NCBI RefSeq assembly: GCF_026343115.1
Contig: NZ_JAPEMC010000001.1
Span: 5,869,001-5,933,000 of the forward strand
Direction: 5' to 3'
Source of the DNA: Streptomyces sp. NBC_00102
GTDB lineage: Bacteria; Actinomycetota; Actinomycetes; Streptomycetales; Streptomycetaceae
DNA length: 64,000 bases
Position 1 is the first letter of the stretch, and every line of letters starts with the position of its first letter. Under the pieces are notes generated by a model. That model saw nothing but the letters and a program-made list of their open reading frames with translations, was not told where the DNA came from and made no database searches. Below are positions 54,747 to 64,000 of this stretch, one piece after another. Both the position numbers and the translations under genes were made by a program.

Positions 54747-54924
54747 GGCGTCCCAACCTCTGTTCTCTGGAGTGATGGTCTGCGAGGCCGCTGTCCGGGG
54801 CGGGACGTGTACTCGGTTTCCGTCGGACGAGGGCCGCCGCTGCTTGCGGCCTCAGGCTAGGAAAAGGGGCCTGTGTGTCTCTTGCCGTTGCCTTGCCATC
54901 GCTTGCGGCCGGGCAACGCCGGGT

Positions 54925-56421
54925 TCACTCCCGGGAGGTGGCCCCAGGGGCCGGGGCCGTCCCCGTGCGTCCGCTCCCGGCGCCGCCGGCCGGACCGCAG
55001 CGCGGTGCGGTGGCCGAGGACGTGCCGCCGGCCGCTGCCGACGGTGACAGGTCAGGACCCGTGGGCAGGAGCGACAGCAGGGTCGAGGGCATGGTCCTGA
55101 TGTCGGACGTGGTGAAGCCCAGCGCCTCCAGTGCCTGGCTGGTGGGCACCCGGTACTTCATCCCGGTGTCGGTCACCAGGTACACGGTGTCGCCCATCGC
55201 CGTACCGCCCGCTCCCAGCGCCCGGACCAGGGCGCCACGGCCCGCCGGTACGGTGATCCGGTCGGCGGGGACGCACGCCGGCGTCATACCCTCGGACGGC
55301 GTCTGCGCCGCCGGGCCGAGCTCGCTCCGCGCCAGCAGCGACACGCTCGACCGGGTCTCCTCGGTGCCGGGGGAGATCCGGACGCAGGCACTCTGGTCCG
55401 TCGTGGCCCGGACCAGATGGGGCGGAGTGGCGGGCAGCGCGCTCGCGGTGTTTCGCTGACTGCCCGTCACCGGCGCCAGGCGGCCGCTGAGGGCATCGGT
55501 GCCCAGGTCGGTGGCGTGCGCCCCGCCGCCCGCGGACGAGCCCAGGGTGAGCGCCGCCTCGGTGGCCGTCAGCGGTGTGAGCCCGTCCGTGCGCAGCAGG
55601 TAGTAGCGGGTCGCGGAGCCGGGCGCCGACACCTGGAAGACCTGGCCGATCCGGGTCTGGCGGCCGTCCAGACGCGGCCCGGTACCGCCCTGGCCAGTGA
55701 CCGTCACGGGCGTCAGATCGGGGCCCAGCGGCAGCGCGTCGAGGAACGCCTCCGTGACCGGGAACGGGGTCGCGGACTCGTATCCGAGCGCCGACACCGC
55801 CCCGTGCTTGGTGTCCAGGCGCAGCCTGGTGCCCCGCCACACCAGGTACAGGGTCTTGTCCGGGGCCCGCGCCAGCAGCGCCGAGTTGGCGTCGAGGCCG
55901 GTGCCCCCGGCCGCGCTCCCGACCGCGACCGCGGTCCCCGGAGAAGTCCCGGATGAGGTCAGACCGGTGCCCGAACACACCAGCCACGGGCCGGAGTCGA
56001 GGCCGTCGGGCACGGTCTGGGGGGCACCGGTGATGCCCACCGGGGCCCCCCGGTCCACCCCCGCCAGGGAGGAGCTGTGCACGGTGGTGGTGGTCAGCTC
56101 GCTGCCCACCAGGAGCCGGGCCGAGGTCTGGTTGCGTACCGGGCGGAGCCTATTGTCCAGGTAGAGGTAGCTGGTGCCGGTGTCCTCGTCCACGATCAGC
56201 GCCTTCGAGGTACGCCACGAGTCGGTCGTACCGGGTTTGATCAGGCCGAAGACGAAGGCTCCGGCCGACACCATGATGGCGATCAGCACGCCCATCGCCA
56301 CCCCCCGGTTGGTGCGGCCCTGCGGGCTCTCGGGGGCGTCCGGGTCGGAGCGCAGCATGCTGGTGGTCAGCCTGCTCATCAGGAACATGTGTGCCTGGAC
56401 CTGATCACGTTTGGTCTGCAT
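54925..56421 (-). CDS. eccB: type VII secretion protein EccB
   Basis: 498-residue core component with one membrane helix near the N-terminus (about 40-66, GVLIAIMVSAGAFVFGLIKPG) and a large extracytoplasmic repeat domain. Signatures are KRDQVQAHMFLMSRLTTSML at the start, SKALIVDEDTGTSYLYLDNRLRPVRNQTSARLLVG-type text near 70-105 (here interrupted only for length), TLYLVWRGTRLRLD and YLVTDTGMKYRVPTSQALEA. The C-terminus is Ala/Gly/Thr-rich. It follows eccD by 60 bp and belongs to the membrane channel. Confidence 0.93.
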   Translation of the reverse strand: MQTKRDQVQAHMFLMSRLTTSMLRSDPDAPESPQGRTNRGVAMGVLIAIMVSAGAFVFGLIKPGTTDSWRTSKALIVDEDTGTSYLYLDNRLRPVRNQTSARLLVGSELTTTTVHSSSLAGVDRGAPVGITGAPQTVPDGLDSGPWLVCSGTGLTSSGTSPGTAVAVGSAAGGTGLDANSALLARAPDKTLYLVWRGTRLRLDTKHGAVSALGYESATPFPVTEAFLDALPLGPDLTPVTVTGQGGTGPRLDGRQTRIGQVFQVSAPGSATRYYLLRTDGLTPLTATEAALTLGSSAGGGAHATDLGTDALSGRLAPVTGSQRNTASALPATPPHLVRATTDQSACVRISPGTEETRSSVSLLARSELGPAAQTPSEGMTPACVPADRITVPAGRGALVRALGAGGTAMGDTVYLVTDTGMKYRVPTSQALEALGFTTSDIRTMPSTLLSLLPTGPDLSPSAAAGGTSSATAPRCGPAGGAGSGRTGTAPAPGATSRE

Positions 56422-56481
56422 AAGGGTCCTTGGTGAATTCCTTGTCGGGTTCCTTGACGGGTTCCTCGTCCGCGGCGCGGG

Positions 56482-57882
56482 TCAGGCGGCGAGCGCGCGC
56501 AGGGTGCCGTAGACGCCCAGCACCCACAGGGCGAGCGGCAGCAGCGCGATGGCCGCCGTCGAGTGGGCCAGTTCGGCGGCGCGTCCCCAGTAGGGCAGCA
56601 TGCGGGTGCCCGGCACCGTCCAGGAGGCGATGGCCAGCGCCGCGGTGACCGCGAGCAGCCCGGCAACCAGCAGCAGCCGGTATCCGGGGGTGGCGTCGAG
56701 GAACGTTGTACGGGTCAGGGAGGCGGCGCCCAGCAGGGCGGGCGTGATGAGCGACAGCCGTTGCAGGGTGTTGCCCAGGCCCCGGGCGTGCAGCAGGAGC
56801 AGCAGGGAGAGCGTGGCCGTGGTGACGTTCTGGGCAAGGTCGGCGCGTACGGCGAGACCCGCCACGCATACGGCGCAGATGATCCCGGCCGCCGCGTACA
56901 GGCCCGTCATCCAGCCGTCGGCCAGCACGGAGCGCTCCGCGACGACGCGTGGCTCGTGCGGCTCGATGCCTTCCTGGAGATCCTCGGCGTTGGTCGGGAT
57001 GGGCGGCATTCGCAGCCCCGCGAGCCGGAACGACAGGGACGGCACGAAGGCGCCGAACACCACTGCGGTGACGGCGAGGATGCCCGAGGCGTGCTCGGGC
57101 GGCAGGTCGGCGACGAGCAGCAGCACCCCGCCGAGGGCGCCCGCCCCGGCCACCGCGGCCAGCGCCAGGAACACCGTGGCGAAGGCGGCCACTGCGGCGA
57201 CCGCCAAGACCGCTCCGGCGGCGGCCGAGGTACTGGCGGCCAGCAGCCTTGCGCCCAGCACCTCGTGCAGGTCGGGGCCGCTCAACTGCCCGCCGGGCAG
57301 CGTCCAGCCGGCCGACGCCAGGAAGGCGGGCACCATCACCCCGAGGGTGGCGCCCGCGCCCGCGTCACCGATGGCCCGGCTGGCCGCGGCGGCCCCGCCG
57401 AGGGTGAGCATGCCGAAGGCGAAGGCGGCCAGCGCGATCACGATGCCGGAGGCGTCCGAGAGCGCGAGCACCACCAGGGCGAGGAGTTGGCAGAGCGCGG
57501 CGAGGGTGAGCAGCACCCGCTTGCCGATCAGCGGGGTCCAGCCGAAGGGCTGGTCCCGCATGGTGGTGTAGATGCCGTCCACCAGGTCGTCGAGCCGCAC
57601 CTCGGGCAGCGCCTCGGCGTGCGGGCGCAGGTAGAACACCTCGCCGTCGTGCGCGTCCTGGGCCTCCAGGGTCGCCTCGTGGTCCAGGGGCCGCCCACCG
57701 AGGCGCTGGAGCACCCAGCCGTCGTGGTCGACACCGGCCTCGGCCAGCCCGTCACCGGCGTAGGCCAGCACTGCGGGCAGCAGGTCGGCCACCGGGATGT
57801 CGGCGGGCACGGACAGGTCCACCGTCTTGTCGGGGGCGCGCACCGTCAGGCGGCACAGCCCGGACAGGGCGTTGTCGGTCAT
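56482..57882 (-). CDS. eccD: type VII secretion integral membrane protein EccD
   Basis: 466-residue channel component. The N-terminal 90 residues form the ubiquitin/YukD-like domain (LCRLTVRAPDKTVDLSVPAD; GWVLQRLGGRPLDHEATLEA), followed by WTPLIGKRVLLTLAALCQLL and about 11 membrane helices. The ATG at 57882 is used; an in-frame GTG at 57894 is possible but sits too close to the GGAAAG. First gene of the minus-strand part of the locus, divergent from eccC across about 580 bp. Confidence 0.92.
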   Translation of the reverse strand: MTDNALSGLCRLTVRAPDKTVDLSVPADIPVADLLPAVLAYAGDGLAEAGVDHDGWVLQRLGGRPLDHEATLEAQDAHDGEVFYLRPHAEALPEVRLDDLVDGIYTTMRDQPFGWTPLIGKRVLLTLAALCQLLALVVLALSDASGIVIALAAFAFGMLTLGGAAAASRAIGDAGAGATLGVMVPAFLASAGWTLPGGQLSGPDLHEVLGARLLAASTSAAAGAVLAVAAVAAFATVFLALAAVAGAGALGGVLLLVADLPPEHASGILAVTAVVFGAFVPSLSFRLAGLRMPPIPTNAEDLQEGIEPHEPRVVAERSVLADGWMTGLYAAAGIICAVCVAGLAVRADLAQNVTTATLSLLLLLHARGLGNTLQRLSLITPALLGAASLTRTTFLDATPGYRLLLVAGLLAVTAALAIASWTVPGTRMLPYWGRAAELAHSTAAIALLPLALWVLGVYGTLRALAA

Positions 57883-57894
57883 ACGAGAGCTCAC

Positions 57895-58466
57895 TTTCCG
57901 TGAATGCGCGGGGAGGTCCGCGTGCGTGTGGGTGATCCGTGTGCACGGGGATCCGCGTGCGCGCGGTCATCCGGGCATGCCGGCGTACGGGCACGCCGGC
58001 GTGCGTACGCGGAAGCTGATCGTCCGCGGCCGGAATCCGGGTGAACGGGTTGCCGTCCGAGGACGTTGCTGCTTGTCGAGGACGCGCGAAGGAGGACGGA
58101 AAGACACGGAGAGTGTGAGGGGCGGTACGCCCGGTGCGCGCGCTGACGGCGCGGGAGAAGCGCACACGGAGTGCCGCCGAGAAAGCATCTTAGGCTCAAC
58201 AACGCGCCGCTGGCGACTCGTTGACCTCGTACGACGCGGTATTCGGCGTCCCCGCCGACGCCGGTGCGCGGCGTCCGAGGCATGCCTGCGCGGCGCCGCC
58301 TTGAGCTCGGTGTCACACGGCGTACGGCACTGCCACATGGCCGGTGCCGCGCGTCGTACGGCACCGGCCCCGGGTGTCACCGGACCCCGGCGAGGGGCGG
58401 ACGACCGGCCCGCCGCGGCCCCGGCCGCCGCCCCGCCCAGTTCACAGCGATTGAGGAGACCGTCCG
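57895..58466. other. divergent eccD/eccC control region
   Basis: 572 bp without a supported gene. It is rich in short direct and inverted GC repeats (for example GTGATCC/GGATC and GCCGGCGTACG/GCCGGCGTGCG pairs at 57930-58015, and CGTACGGCAC repeated near 58320-58360). TAAGAT on the minus strand at 58187-58192 could be a -10 for eccD but has no good -35. The eccC ribosome-binding site GAGGAG is at 58453-58458. Confidence 0.5.
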
Positions 58467-61400
58467 TTGAGTGTCGTCCTGTTCCGCAGGCCCGCCCGGC
58501 GCCGTGGCCCGGACATGCCCGAAGGCGAACTCAGCCTTCAGGAGCCGCCCACCCTGCCGGAGACCGTGCCGGACAGCTCCGCCGTCTGGAACTACCTCCC
58601 CATGGCCATGATGTCGGTGTCGATGATGCTGATGTTCATGCGCCCGGGCATGGGGGGCGGTTCCGGCGGATCCTTCTTCTACCTGGCCATGGGGATGATG
58701 ATCGTCGGCTCGGCCGCGATGATCGTCGGCCAGTTCATGCGCAAGGCGAGCGAGCGCAAACAGCGCGTGAAGGGCGAACGGCGCGACTATCTGCGCTACC
58801 TGAGCCAGATCCGGCAGAAGGTGCGGGGCGCCGTGACGGCCCAGCAGAAGTCGCTGGCCTGGCAGCACCCGCAGCCCGACGCGCTCTGGTCGCTGGTCGG
58901 CACCAGCAGGCTGTGGGAACGGCGGCCGGGTGACCCGGACTTCGCCGAGGTGCGCCTCGCCGTGGGCGACCAGAAGCTGAACCTCCGGCTCAACCCGCTC
59001 TCCACCCAGCCCGTTGAGGACCTGGAACCGCTCAGCGCGCACGCCCTGCGCAGCTTCATCCGCGCCTACTCCACCATCCCCCAGCAGCCCATCGCCATCT
59101 ACCTGCGGGCCTGGTCCCGGGTCCTGCTGCGCGGCGACGTCGGCCGGGTCCGCTCCGCGGTCCGCGCGCTGCTGGCCCAGCTCGCGGTCTTCCACGCGCC
59201 GGACGACGTGTGGATCGTGCTGTGCGCGGCCGACGACCGGCGCGCCGAGTGGGACTGGATCAAGTGGCTTCCGCACGGCCTGCACCCGCAGGAGACCGAC
59301 GGCGCCGGGCCCGCCCGGCTGATCGTCTCGGAGTTCAACGAGCTGGAGGGGCTGCTCGGCGCCGAGTTCTGGGAGCGCCCGCAGTTCGAACCGGACGCAC
59401 CGGCCGGGCGTGAGGAGCCGTACACGGTGATCGTGCTGGACGGCGTCAGCGTGCCGGAGGGCCACCGGCTGGACGGGCCCGGCCTGCGCAACACCGTGGT
59501 CCTCGACGTCGACGGCGCGCTGTCCTGGCGGCCCGGCCGGGCCACCCTGCGCCTTGAGGTGGAGGAGCGCTCGATCTCCCTGGTCCGCACCGACCGGGAC
59601 CGCAAGGAGCAGTCCACCCGGCTCGGCGCGCCGGACTCCTTCGGCCCGGTGGCCGCGCGCGCCCTGGCCAGGCAGCTCGCCCCGCACCGGATGAGCATGG
59701 GCCTGGGCGCCGACGCGGCCCAGCCGCTCTCCGCCACCCTGGAGCTGACCTCCCTGCTCGGCATCGCCGACCTGGAGCGGCATCTGCCCGATGACCTGTG
59801 GAAGCGGCACACCGGGCCGGGCCGGCTGCGGGTGCCGATCGCGGTGGGCGCGGACGGCGCCCCGGTGGAACTCGACATCAAGGAGTCCGCGCAGGGCGGC
59901 AGCGGCCCGCACGGCATGCTGATCGGCGCGACCGGATCCGGCAAGAGCGAGCTGCTGCGCACCCTGGTCCTCGCGCTCGCCCTCACCCACTCCTCGGAGA
60001 CCCTCAACTTCGTCCTGGTCGACTTCAAGGGCGGCGCCACCTTCCTCGGCCTGGACGAACTGCCCCACACCTCGGCCGTCATCACCAACCTGGCCGACGA
60101 GATGGCGCTGGTGGGCCGCATGCAGGACGCCCTGCACGGCGAGCTGATCAGACGCCAGGAACTGCTGCGCTCGGCGGGCAACTACACCTCCGCGACGGAG
60201 TACGAGAAGGCGCGCGCCGCCGGGGAGCCGCTCGAACCGCTGCCCAGCCTGTTCGTCGTTGTCGACGAGTTCAGTGAACTCCTCGCCACGCACCGGGACT
60301 TCATGGATCTATTCGTGATGATCGGGCGTCTCGGCCGTAGCCTCGGCGTGCATCTGCTGCTGGCCTCCCAGCGTCTGGACGAGGGCCGCATGCACCAGCT
60401 GGAGGGCCACCTCTCCTACCGCATCGGCCTGCGTACCTTCTCCGCCATGGAGAGCCGCGGTGTGCTGGGCGTGCCCGACGCCTATCAGCTGCCCTCGGAG
60501 CCGGGCAGCGGCTACCTGAAGACCGGCGTCGACATGCTCACCCGGTTCCGTGCCGCGTACTCGTCGGGCCCGTACGTTCGGCGGCGCGGTGTGGTCAACC
60601 AGGCGCGCGCCATCAGTCAGGTGGTGCCCTGGTCGGCGGAGTGGATCGTGCCCCGGGAACCCGCGGAGGAGACCGTGAGCCCCGAGGCGGAGGAGCAGGA
60701 GGCGAACGGGCCCGCGCTGCTCGCGGTCGCCGTGGACCGGCTGCGCGACTCCGGGCCCCCCGCCCACCAGGTCTGGCTGCCGCCCCTGGACCTGCCCACC
60801 ACCCTCGACCAGCTCCTTCCGCCGCTGACCGCGGACGAGCGGCACGGCCTGACCACCACCGACTGGTACGGGCGCGGGCAGCTGGCCGTGCCGATCGGTG
60901 TGGTGGACCGGCCGTTCGAGCAGCTGCGGGACCTGCTGATGGCCGACCTGTCGGGCGCGGGCGGCCATGTGGCGATTGCCGGCGGCGCGCAGAGCGGCAA
61001 GAGCACCCTCGTACGGACCCTGATGTGCGCGCTGGCCCTCACCCACACACCCCGCGAAGTGCAGTTCTACTGCCTGGACTTCGGTGGCGGCACACTGGCC
61101 GGCCTGGCCGCGCTGCCGCATGTTTCCGGGGTCGCGGCCCGGCTCGACGCGGAGCGGGTGAACCGGGTCCTGGCCGAGGTCGGCGCCCTCCTGGAGGAGC
61201 GCGAGCGCCTCTTCCTCGAACACGGCATCGACAACATGGCCACCTACCGCCGGCATCGCGCCGAGGGCGACTTCGCCGACCAGCCTTTCGGTGACGTCTT
61301 CCTGGTCATCGACGGCTGGTCCACCGTGCGCCAGGACTACGACCGGCAGGTTCCGGCCATCAACGCGCTGGCCACCCGGGGGCTCAGCTACGGCATCCAC

Positions 61401-62459
61401 CTCGTCGTCACCACGGCGCGCTGGGTCGAGCTGTCGTCCGCCGTCCGCGACCAGTCGGGCACCCATCTGGAACTGCGCATGGGTGACTCCATGGACTCGA
61501 ACATCGATGTCCGGCGGGCGTCGACGGTGCCCGAGATGCCCGGCCGCGGCCTGACCAAGGACAAGATGCACTACCTCGCGGCGCTGCCGCGCATCGACGG
61601 CGTGGAGGCCGCGGACGACCTGACCGACGGTGTCGCCTCGCTCGTCGCGGCCGTGCGGGAGAGCTGGCAAGGCCCGGCCGCACCCCGCCTGCGCACGCTG
61701 CCCACCACCCTCTCCGTCACCGAACTACCCCCCCCTGAGGGCGAGTTCAAGGTTGCCATCGGGGTCGAGGAGGCGCGCCTCGAACCGGTCTGGCACGACT
61801 TCAGCGAGAACCCGCACATGATCGTGGTGGGCGACAGCGAGAGCGGCAAGACCAATATGCTGCGGCTGGTCGCGAAGGCCGTGACCGAGCGGTACACGCC
61901 GGAGCAGGCCCGCCTGATGGTCGTGGACTTCCGGCGCGGCCTGGTGGAGGCGGTGCCGGACGAGTACCGGCTCGGCCACGCCATCTCCATGGACTCGCTG
62001 AAGGAACTGGTCGAGGGCGCGGGCCGGGCCGTCAAGACCCGGCTCCCCGGTCCGGACATCGCGCCGTCGCGGATGCGCGCGGCCGACTGGTGGCGGGGGC
62101 CCCGGCTGTTCATCCTGGTCGACGACTACGACCTGATCAACGGCGGACCCGTGAACCAGCCCTTCGCGCCGCTCCTCGACCATCTGGCGATGGGCTGGGA
62201 ACTGGGCGTGCACGTGATCGTCGCGCGGTCGGCGGCCGGGGCCGGGCGCGGCCTGAACGATTCGCTCCTGCGCCGGATCCAGGAGACCAACACGCCGGGC
62301 ATCCTGCTGTCCTGCCCGCCGAGCGAGGGTTATGTCTTCGGCAACATCAAGGGCCGCAACCTGGCCCCGGGGCGCGGCCAGCGGATCGCGCGGCGCAAGA
62401 CCGTCGAGATGCAGACCGCGCGGGTCGACGAGGGCGGGGAGGGGGACGAGCGGGGCTGA
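58467..62459 (+). CDS. eccC: type VII secretion ATPase EccC (EccCa-EccCb fusion)
   Basis: 1330-residue FtsK/SpoIIIE-type ATPase that drives type VII secretion and recognises WXG100 substrates. Two membrane helices lie at about 45-95 (FYLAMGMMIVGSAAMIVGQF). Three ATPase domains follow with P-loops GATGSGKSELL (about 487), GGAQSGKSTLV (about 839) and GDSESGKTNML (about 1122). Matching Walker B strands are LFVVVDEFSELL, VFLVIDGWSTV and LFILVDDYDLI. Both halves are in one polypeptide. The TTG start is eight bases after GAGGAG and gives the N-terminus SVVLFRRPARRRGP. It is the only plus-strand gene of the locus. Confidence 0.95.
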   Translation: MSVVLFRRPARRRGPDMPEGELSLQEPPTLPETVPDSSAVWNYLPMAMMSVSMMLMFMRPGMGGGSGGSFFYLAMGMMIVGSAAMIVGQFMRKASERKQRVKGERRDYLRYLSQIRQKVRGAVTAQQKSLAWQHPQPDALWSLVGTSRLWERRPGDPDFAEVRLAVGDQKLNLRLNPLSTQPVEDLEPLSAHALRSFIRAYSTIPQQPIAIYLRAWSRVLLRGDVGRVRSAVRALLAQLAVFHAPDDVWIVLCAADDRRAEWDWIKWLPHGLHPQETDGAGPARLIVSEFNELEGLLGAEFWERPQFEPDAPAGREEPYTVIVLDGVSVPEGHRLDGPGLRNTVVLDVDGALSWRPGRATLRLEVEERSISLVRTDRDRKEQSTRLGAPDSFGPVAARALARQLAPHRMSMGLGADAAQPLSATLELTSLLGIADLERHLPDDLWKRHTGPGRLRVPIAVGADGAPVELDIKESAQGGSGPHGMLIGATGSGKSELLRTLVLALALTHSSETLNFVLVDFKGGATFLGLDELPHTSAVITNLADEMALVGRMQDALHGELIRRQELLRSAGNYTSATEYEKARAAGEPLEPLPSLFVVVDEFSELLATHRDFMDLFVMIGRLGRSLGVHLLLASQRLDEGRMHQLEGHLSYRIGLRTFSAMESRGVLGVPDAYQLPSEPGSGYLKTGVDMLTRFRAAYSSGPYVRRRGVVNQARAISQVVPWSAEWIVPREPAEETVSPEAEEQEANGPALLAVAVDRLRDSGPPAHQVWLPPLDLPTTLDQLLPPLTADERHGLTTTDWYGRGQLAVPIGVVDRPFEQLRDLLMADLSGAGGHVAIAGGAQSGKSTLVRTLMCALALTHTPREVQFYCLDFGGGTLAGLAALPHVSGVAARLDAERVNRVLAEVGALLEERERLFLEHGIDNMATYRRHRAEGDFADQPFGDVFLVIDGWSTVRQDYDRQVPAINALATRGLSYGIHLVVTTARWVELSSAVRDQSGTHLELRMGDSMDSNIDVRRASTVPEMPGRGLTKDKMHYLAALPRIDGVEAADDLTDGVASLVAAVRESWQGPAAPRLRTLPTTLSVTELPPPEGEFKVAIGVEEARLEPVWHDFSENPHMIVVGDSESGKTNMLRLVAKAVTERYTPEQARLMVVDFRRGLVEAVPDEYRLGHAISMDSLKELVEGAGRAVKTRLPGPDIAPSRMRAADWWRGPRLFILVDDYDLINGGPVNQPFAPLLDHLAMGWELGVHVIVARSAAGAGRGLNDSLLRRIQETNTPGILLSCPPSEGYVFGNIKGRNLAPGRGQRIARRKTVEMQTARVDEGGEGDERG

Positions 62460-62750
62460 GGGCCGGGGCCCGGGGGCCCGTTCCGGCGCCCTGCCGGGCC
62501 GCGTTTCCGGGCCGTACTCGCGCGTCACAAGGTCCCGCGGGAGGTCGCGGGCGGCGTCTCCCCGGAGGCGTCCGCCTGTCTTTCCCAGGAATCCTCAGCC
62601 GGTGACTTCGGGAGCTCACACCGCTTTCGGGGGATTGCCATGCTTTCCGAAATCACCGGTACGGGCGGCTTGGTACAGCTCACAATAGGAGCCGCCGGGA
62701 TCGCCCGGACGTGGCATTGACGTCGGTCGTTGTCTTTCCGGAGGCCTTCT

Positions 62751-63038
62751 GTGGACTGTGTGCATGCCCGTGACGCCTTGTCGGCGGGGCTGTTCGGAGC
62801 CTTGGACGCCGCCGAGAGCGGGGAACTGACAGCACACCTGAAGGGGTGTGCGCGCTGTCGTGCGGAGGAGGCGGAACTGGGCGCGGTGCTGCCACTGCTC
62901 GATCTGCTGGAGCCCGGCGCGGTCACCGGGCCCGGACACGCCGGTGCCTGGCTCGGGGAAGGGCCCGAACCCGATGTGCGACGGGCGGTGCGTGCCGTGC
63001 GCGCCCTGGCCCACGAGACTCCGGAGACGCTGGGCTGA
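62751..63038 (+). CDS. small zinc-finger anti-sigma-like protein
   Basis: 95-residue soluble protein with the zf-HC2 pattern: Cys3, His29, Cys33 and Cys36 in ELTAHLKGCARCRAEEAELG, followed by hydrophobic and acidic helices. It resembles the N-terminal zinc domain of anti-sigma factors but lacks a membrane anchor, and no sigma gene adjoins. GTG at 62751 is six bases after GGAGG. The 291 bp between eccC and this gene show no other feature I can support. Confidence 0.75.
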   Translation: MDCVHARDALSAGLFGALDAAESGELTAHLKGCARCRAEEAELGAVLPLLDLLEPGAVTGPGHAGAWLGEGPEPDVRRAVRAVRALAHETPETLG

Positions 63039-63045
63039 GCGGGCC

Positions 63046-63065
63046 GGCCTCCCGCCCGGGAGGCC
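63046..63065. terminator. terminator hairpin between convergent genes
   Basis: GGCCTCCCG / CGGGAGGCC inverted repeat with a very short loop, eight bases after the zinc-finger gene stop and before the end of the convergent GTPase gene. Confidence 0.65.
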
Positions 63066-63169
63066 CCAACGGCCGCGCCGGTCACACGGGCCGCGTACGC
63101 CACAACGTACGGACCCGCGCCACCCACCTGCGCGGCCCGCGCGACGTACGCGGCCCGCGCACCACGCCC

Positions 63170-63817
63170 CTACGGAGTCTGCGTGATCGCGTCCCGCACC
63201 CGGGCGGCGGTCAGGGCACGGTGCAGCAGCGCCAGCAGAGCGTCCCGCACGGACTGCCGGTCCCGGGCGTCGAAGGTGACCACAGGCACGTTCTCATGGA
63301 CGGCCAGGGCCCAGCGGATGGCGGTCAGGTCATGGCTGAGCGAGCCGTCGAAGCGGTTGACCGCGACCGCGAAGGGCATGCCCAGCCGCTCGAAGTAGTC
63401 GATGGCCGGATAGCCGTCGGACAGGCGGCGGCTGTCCACGATGACCAGCGCGCCCAGCGCGCCGCGCGCGATGTCGTTCCACATGAAGCCGAAGCGGTCC
63501 TGGCCGGGCGTACCGAACAGGTAGAGCTTCATGGTCTTGTCGACGGTGATGCAGCCGAAGTCGAGCGCGACGGTCGTGGTGGTCTTGTCGGGCACCACCG
63601 CGGTGTCGTCGGTGGCCAGTGAGGCGCTGGTCATGAGCGCCTCGGTGGTCAGCGGGACGATCTCGGAGATGCTGGCGACGGTGGTCGTCTTACCGACCCC
63701 GAAGCCGCCCGCGATGACCAGCTTCACCGGCATGGGCGGCCGGGGCCGGGCCACGGAGGCCCGCAGGTCGGGCGGCGGCAGGACGGCCGGACGGTCAGCT
63801 GATGGATTCGAGCGCAC
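63170..63817 (-). CDS. conservon Ras-like GTPase (CvnD type)
   Basis: 215-residue ATP/GTP-binding protein typical of Streptomyces conservons. P-loop GGFGVGKTT at residues 37-45, switch-II region LYLFGTPGQDRFGFMWNDIA and NRFDG in place of NKxD. It is thought to work with a sensor-kinase-like protein, a roadblock protein and a DUF742 protein at the membrane. The GTG at 63817 lies inside the DUF742 gene (23-bp overlap), the usual arrangement. Confidence 0.9.
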   Translation of the reverse strand: MRSNPSADRPAVLPPPDLRASVARPRPPMPVKLVIAGGFGVGKTTTVASISEIVPLTTEALMTSASLATDDTAVVPDKTTTTVALDFGCITVDKTMKLYLFGTPGQDRFGFMWNDIARGALGALVIVDSRRLSDGYPAIDYFERLGMPFAVAVNRFDGSLSHDLTAIRWALAVHENVPVVTFDARDRQSVRDALLALLHRALTAARVRDAITQTP

Positions 63818-64000
63818 GGATGATCCTTAGGAGGGTTTCCTCGCGGTGCGGGGTGTCGTGGTCGGGGGCGGTCACGGCGAGGTGGCCGTTGAAGTGCAAA
63901 TCGCCGATCAGGACACGGACGACGTTGAGGTGCAGGGAGAGCTTCGCGGAGATCTCCGCCAGGGACTGCGGCGAGGCGCAGAGCTGGACGATGTCCCGGT
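63795..64000 (-). CDS. conservon DUF742 protein, 3' part (CvnC type)
   Basis: The last 67 codons of a DUF742 gene, cut by the window end. The visible sequence reads RDIVQLCASPQSLAEISAKL, SLHLNVVRVLIGDLHFNGHL, then HREETLLRIIRALESIS and a TGA at 63795-63797. The winged-helix-like stretch (SLAEISAKLSLHLNVVRVLI) is characteristic of the family. It is upstream of, and overlaps, the GTPase gene. Confidence 0.88.
   Translation of the reverse strand, partial: RDIVQLCASPQSLAEISAKLSLHLNVVRVLIGDLHFNGHLAVTAPDHDTPHREETLLRIIRALESIS

Overview
The window looks like a chromosome segment of a Streptomyces or close relative. It is about 70% GC with strong third-position G/C bias, frequent GTG/TTG starts and ATGA/GTGA stop-start overlaps. 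It also carries families typical of the genus: a conservon GTPase with DUF742, a bxl-type xylobiose operon, a Streptomyces-style type VII secretion locus, and large secreted LamG proteins. All functional calls come from reading motifs and gene order; no search was run.

Layout. (1) 1-2232: the end of an Mrp/Mnh cation/proton antiporter operon (mrpD partial, E, F, G). (2) 2381-10678: an envelope/exopolysaccharide block with a CDP-alcohol phosphatidyltransferase, a cytidylyltransferase, two GT4 glycosyltransferases, a Wzz-like chain-length protein, a Wzx-like flippase and a Wzy-like polymerase. (3) 10919-18000: an insertion-like block with an orphan sensor-domain protein, a purine salvage operon (permease, adenine deaminase, adenosine deaminase), its divergent LacI regulator with three evenly spaced operators, and a DUF1330 protein. 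(4) 18137-28541: the second part of the polysaccharide system, with a GT2, a lipoprotein, two large paralogous beta-propeller/LamG secreted proteins, gmd, fcl (GDP-fucose synthesis) and the polyprenyl-phosphate sugar transferase that would start the chain. (5) 29194-40388: a xylan-use cluster with two secreted GH10 xylanases and the bxlEFGA operon (xylobiose ABC importer plus GH3 enzyme) divergent from bxlR, interrupted by an APH-like kinase. The same 13-bp operator core lies before the first xylanase and before bxlE.

(6) 40458-49202 is a decaying accessory zone. It contains a GH30 glycosidase remnant, a frameshifted membrane-protein gene, a FAD-oxidase deletion remnant fused in frame to a secreted chorismate mutase, an IS5-like transposase fossil, tandem repeats, and a few intact genes (VOC, GNAT, flavodoxin-like, DUF308-like, alpha/beta hydrolase, TetR). 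(7) 49165-62459: a type VII secretion locus with eccD, eccB, two WXG100-like genes, an unrecognised 158-aa gene, a 1050-aa Gln-rich repeat protein, a YbaB-like gene and a 121-aa WxG protein on the minus strand, with eccC divergent on the plus strand. No mycosin or EccE is visible. (8) 62751-64000: a small zinc-finger anti-sigma-like gene and the end of a conservon (DUF742, Ras-like GTPase).

The most unusual parts are the type VII locus with its giant repeat protein, the LamG pair embedded in a GDP-fucose polysaccharide operon, and the two LacI operator systems.
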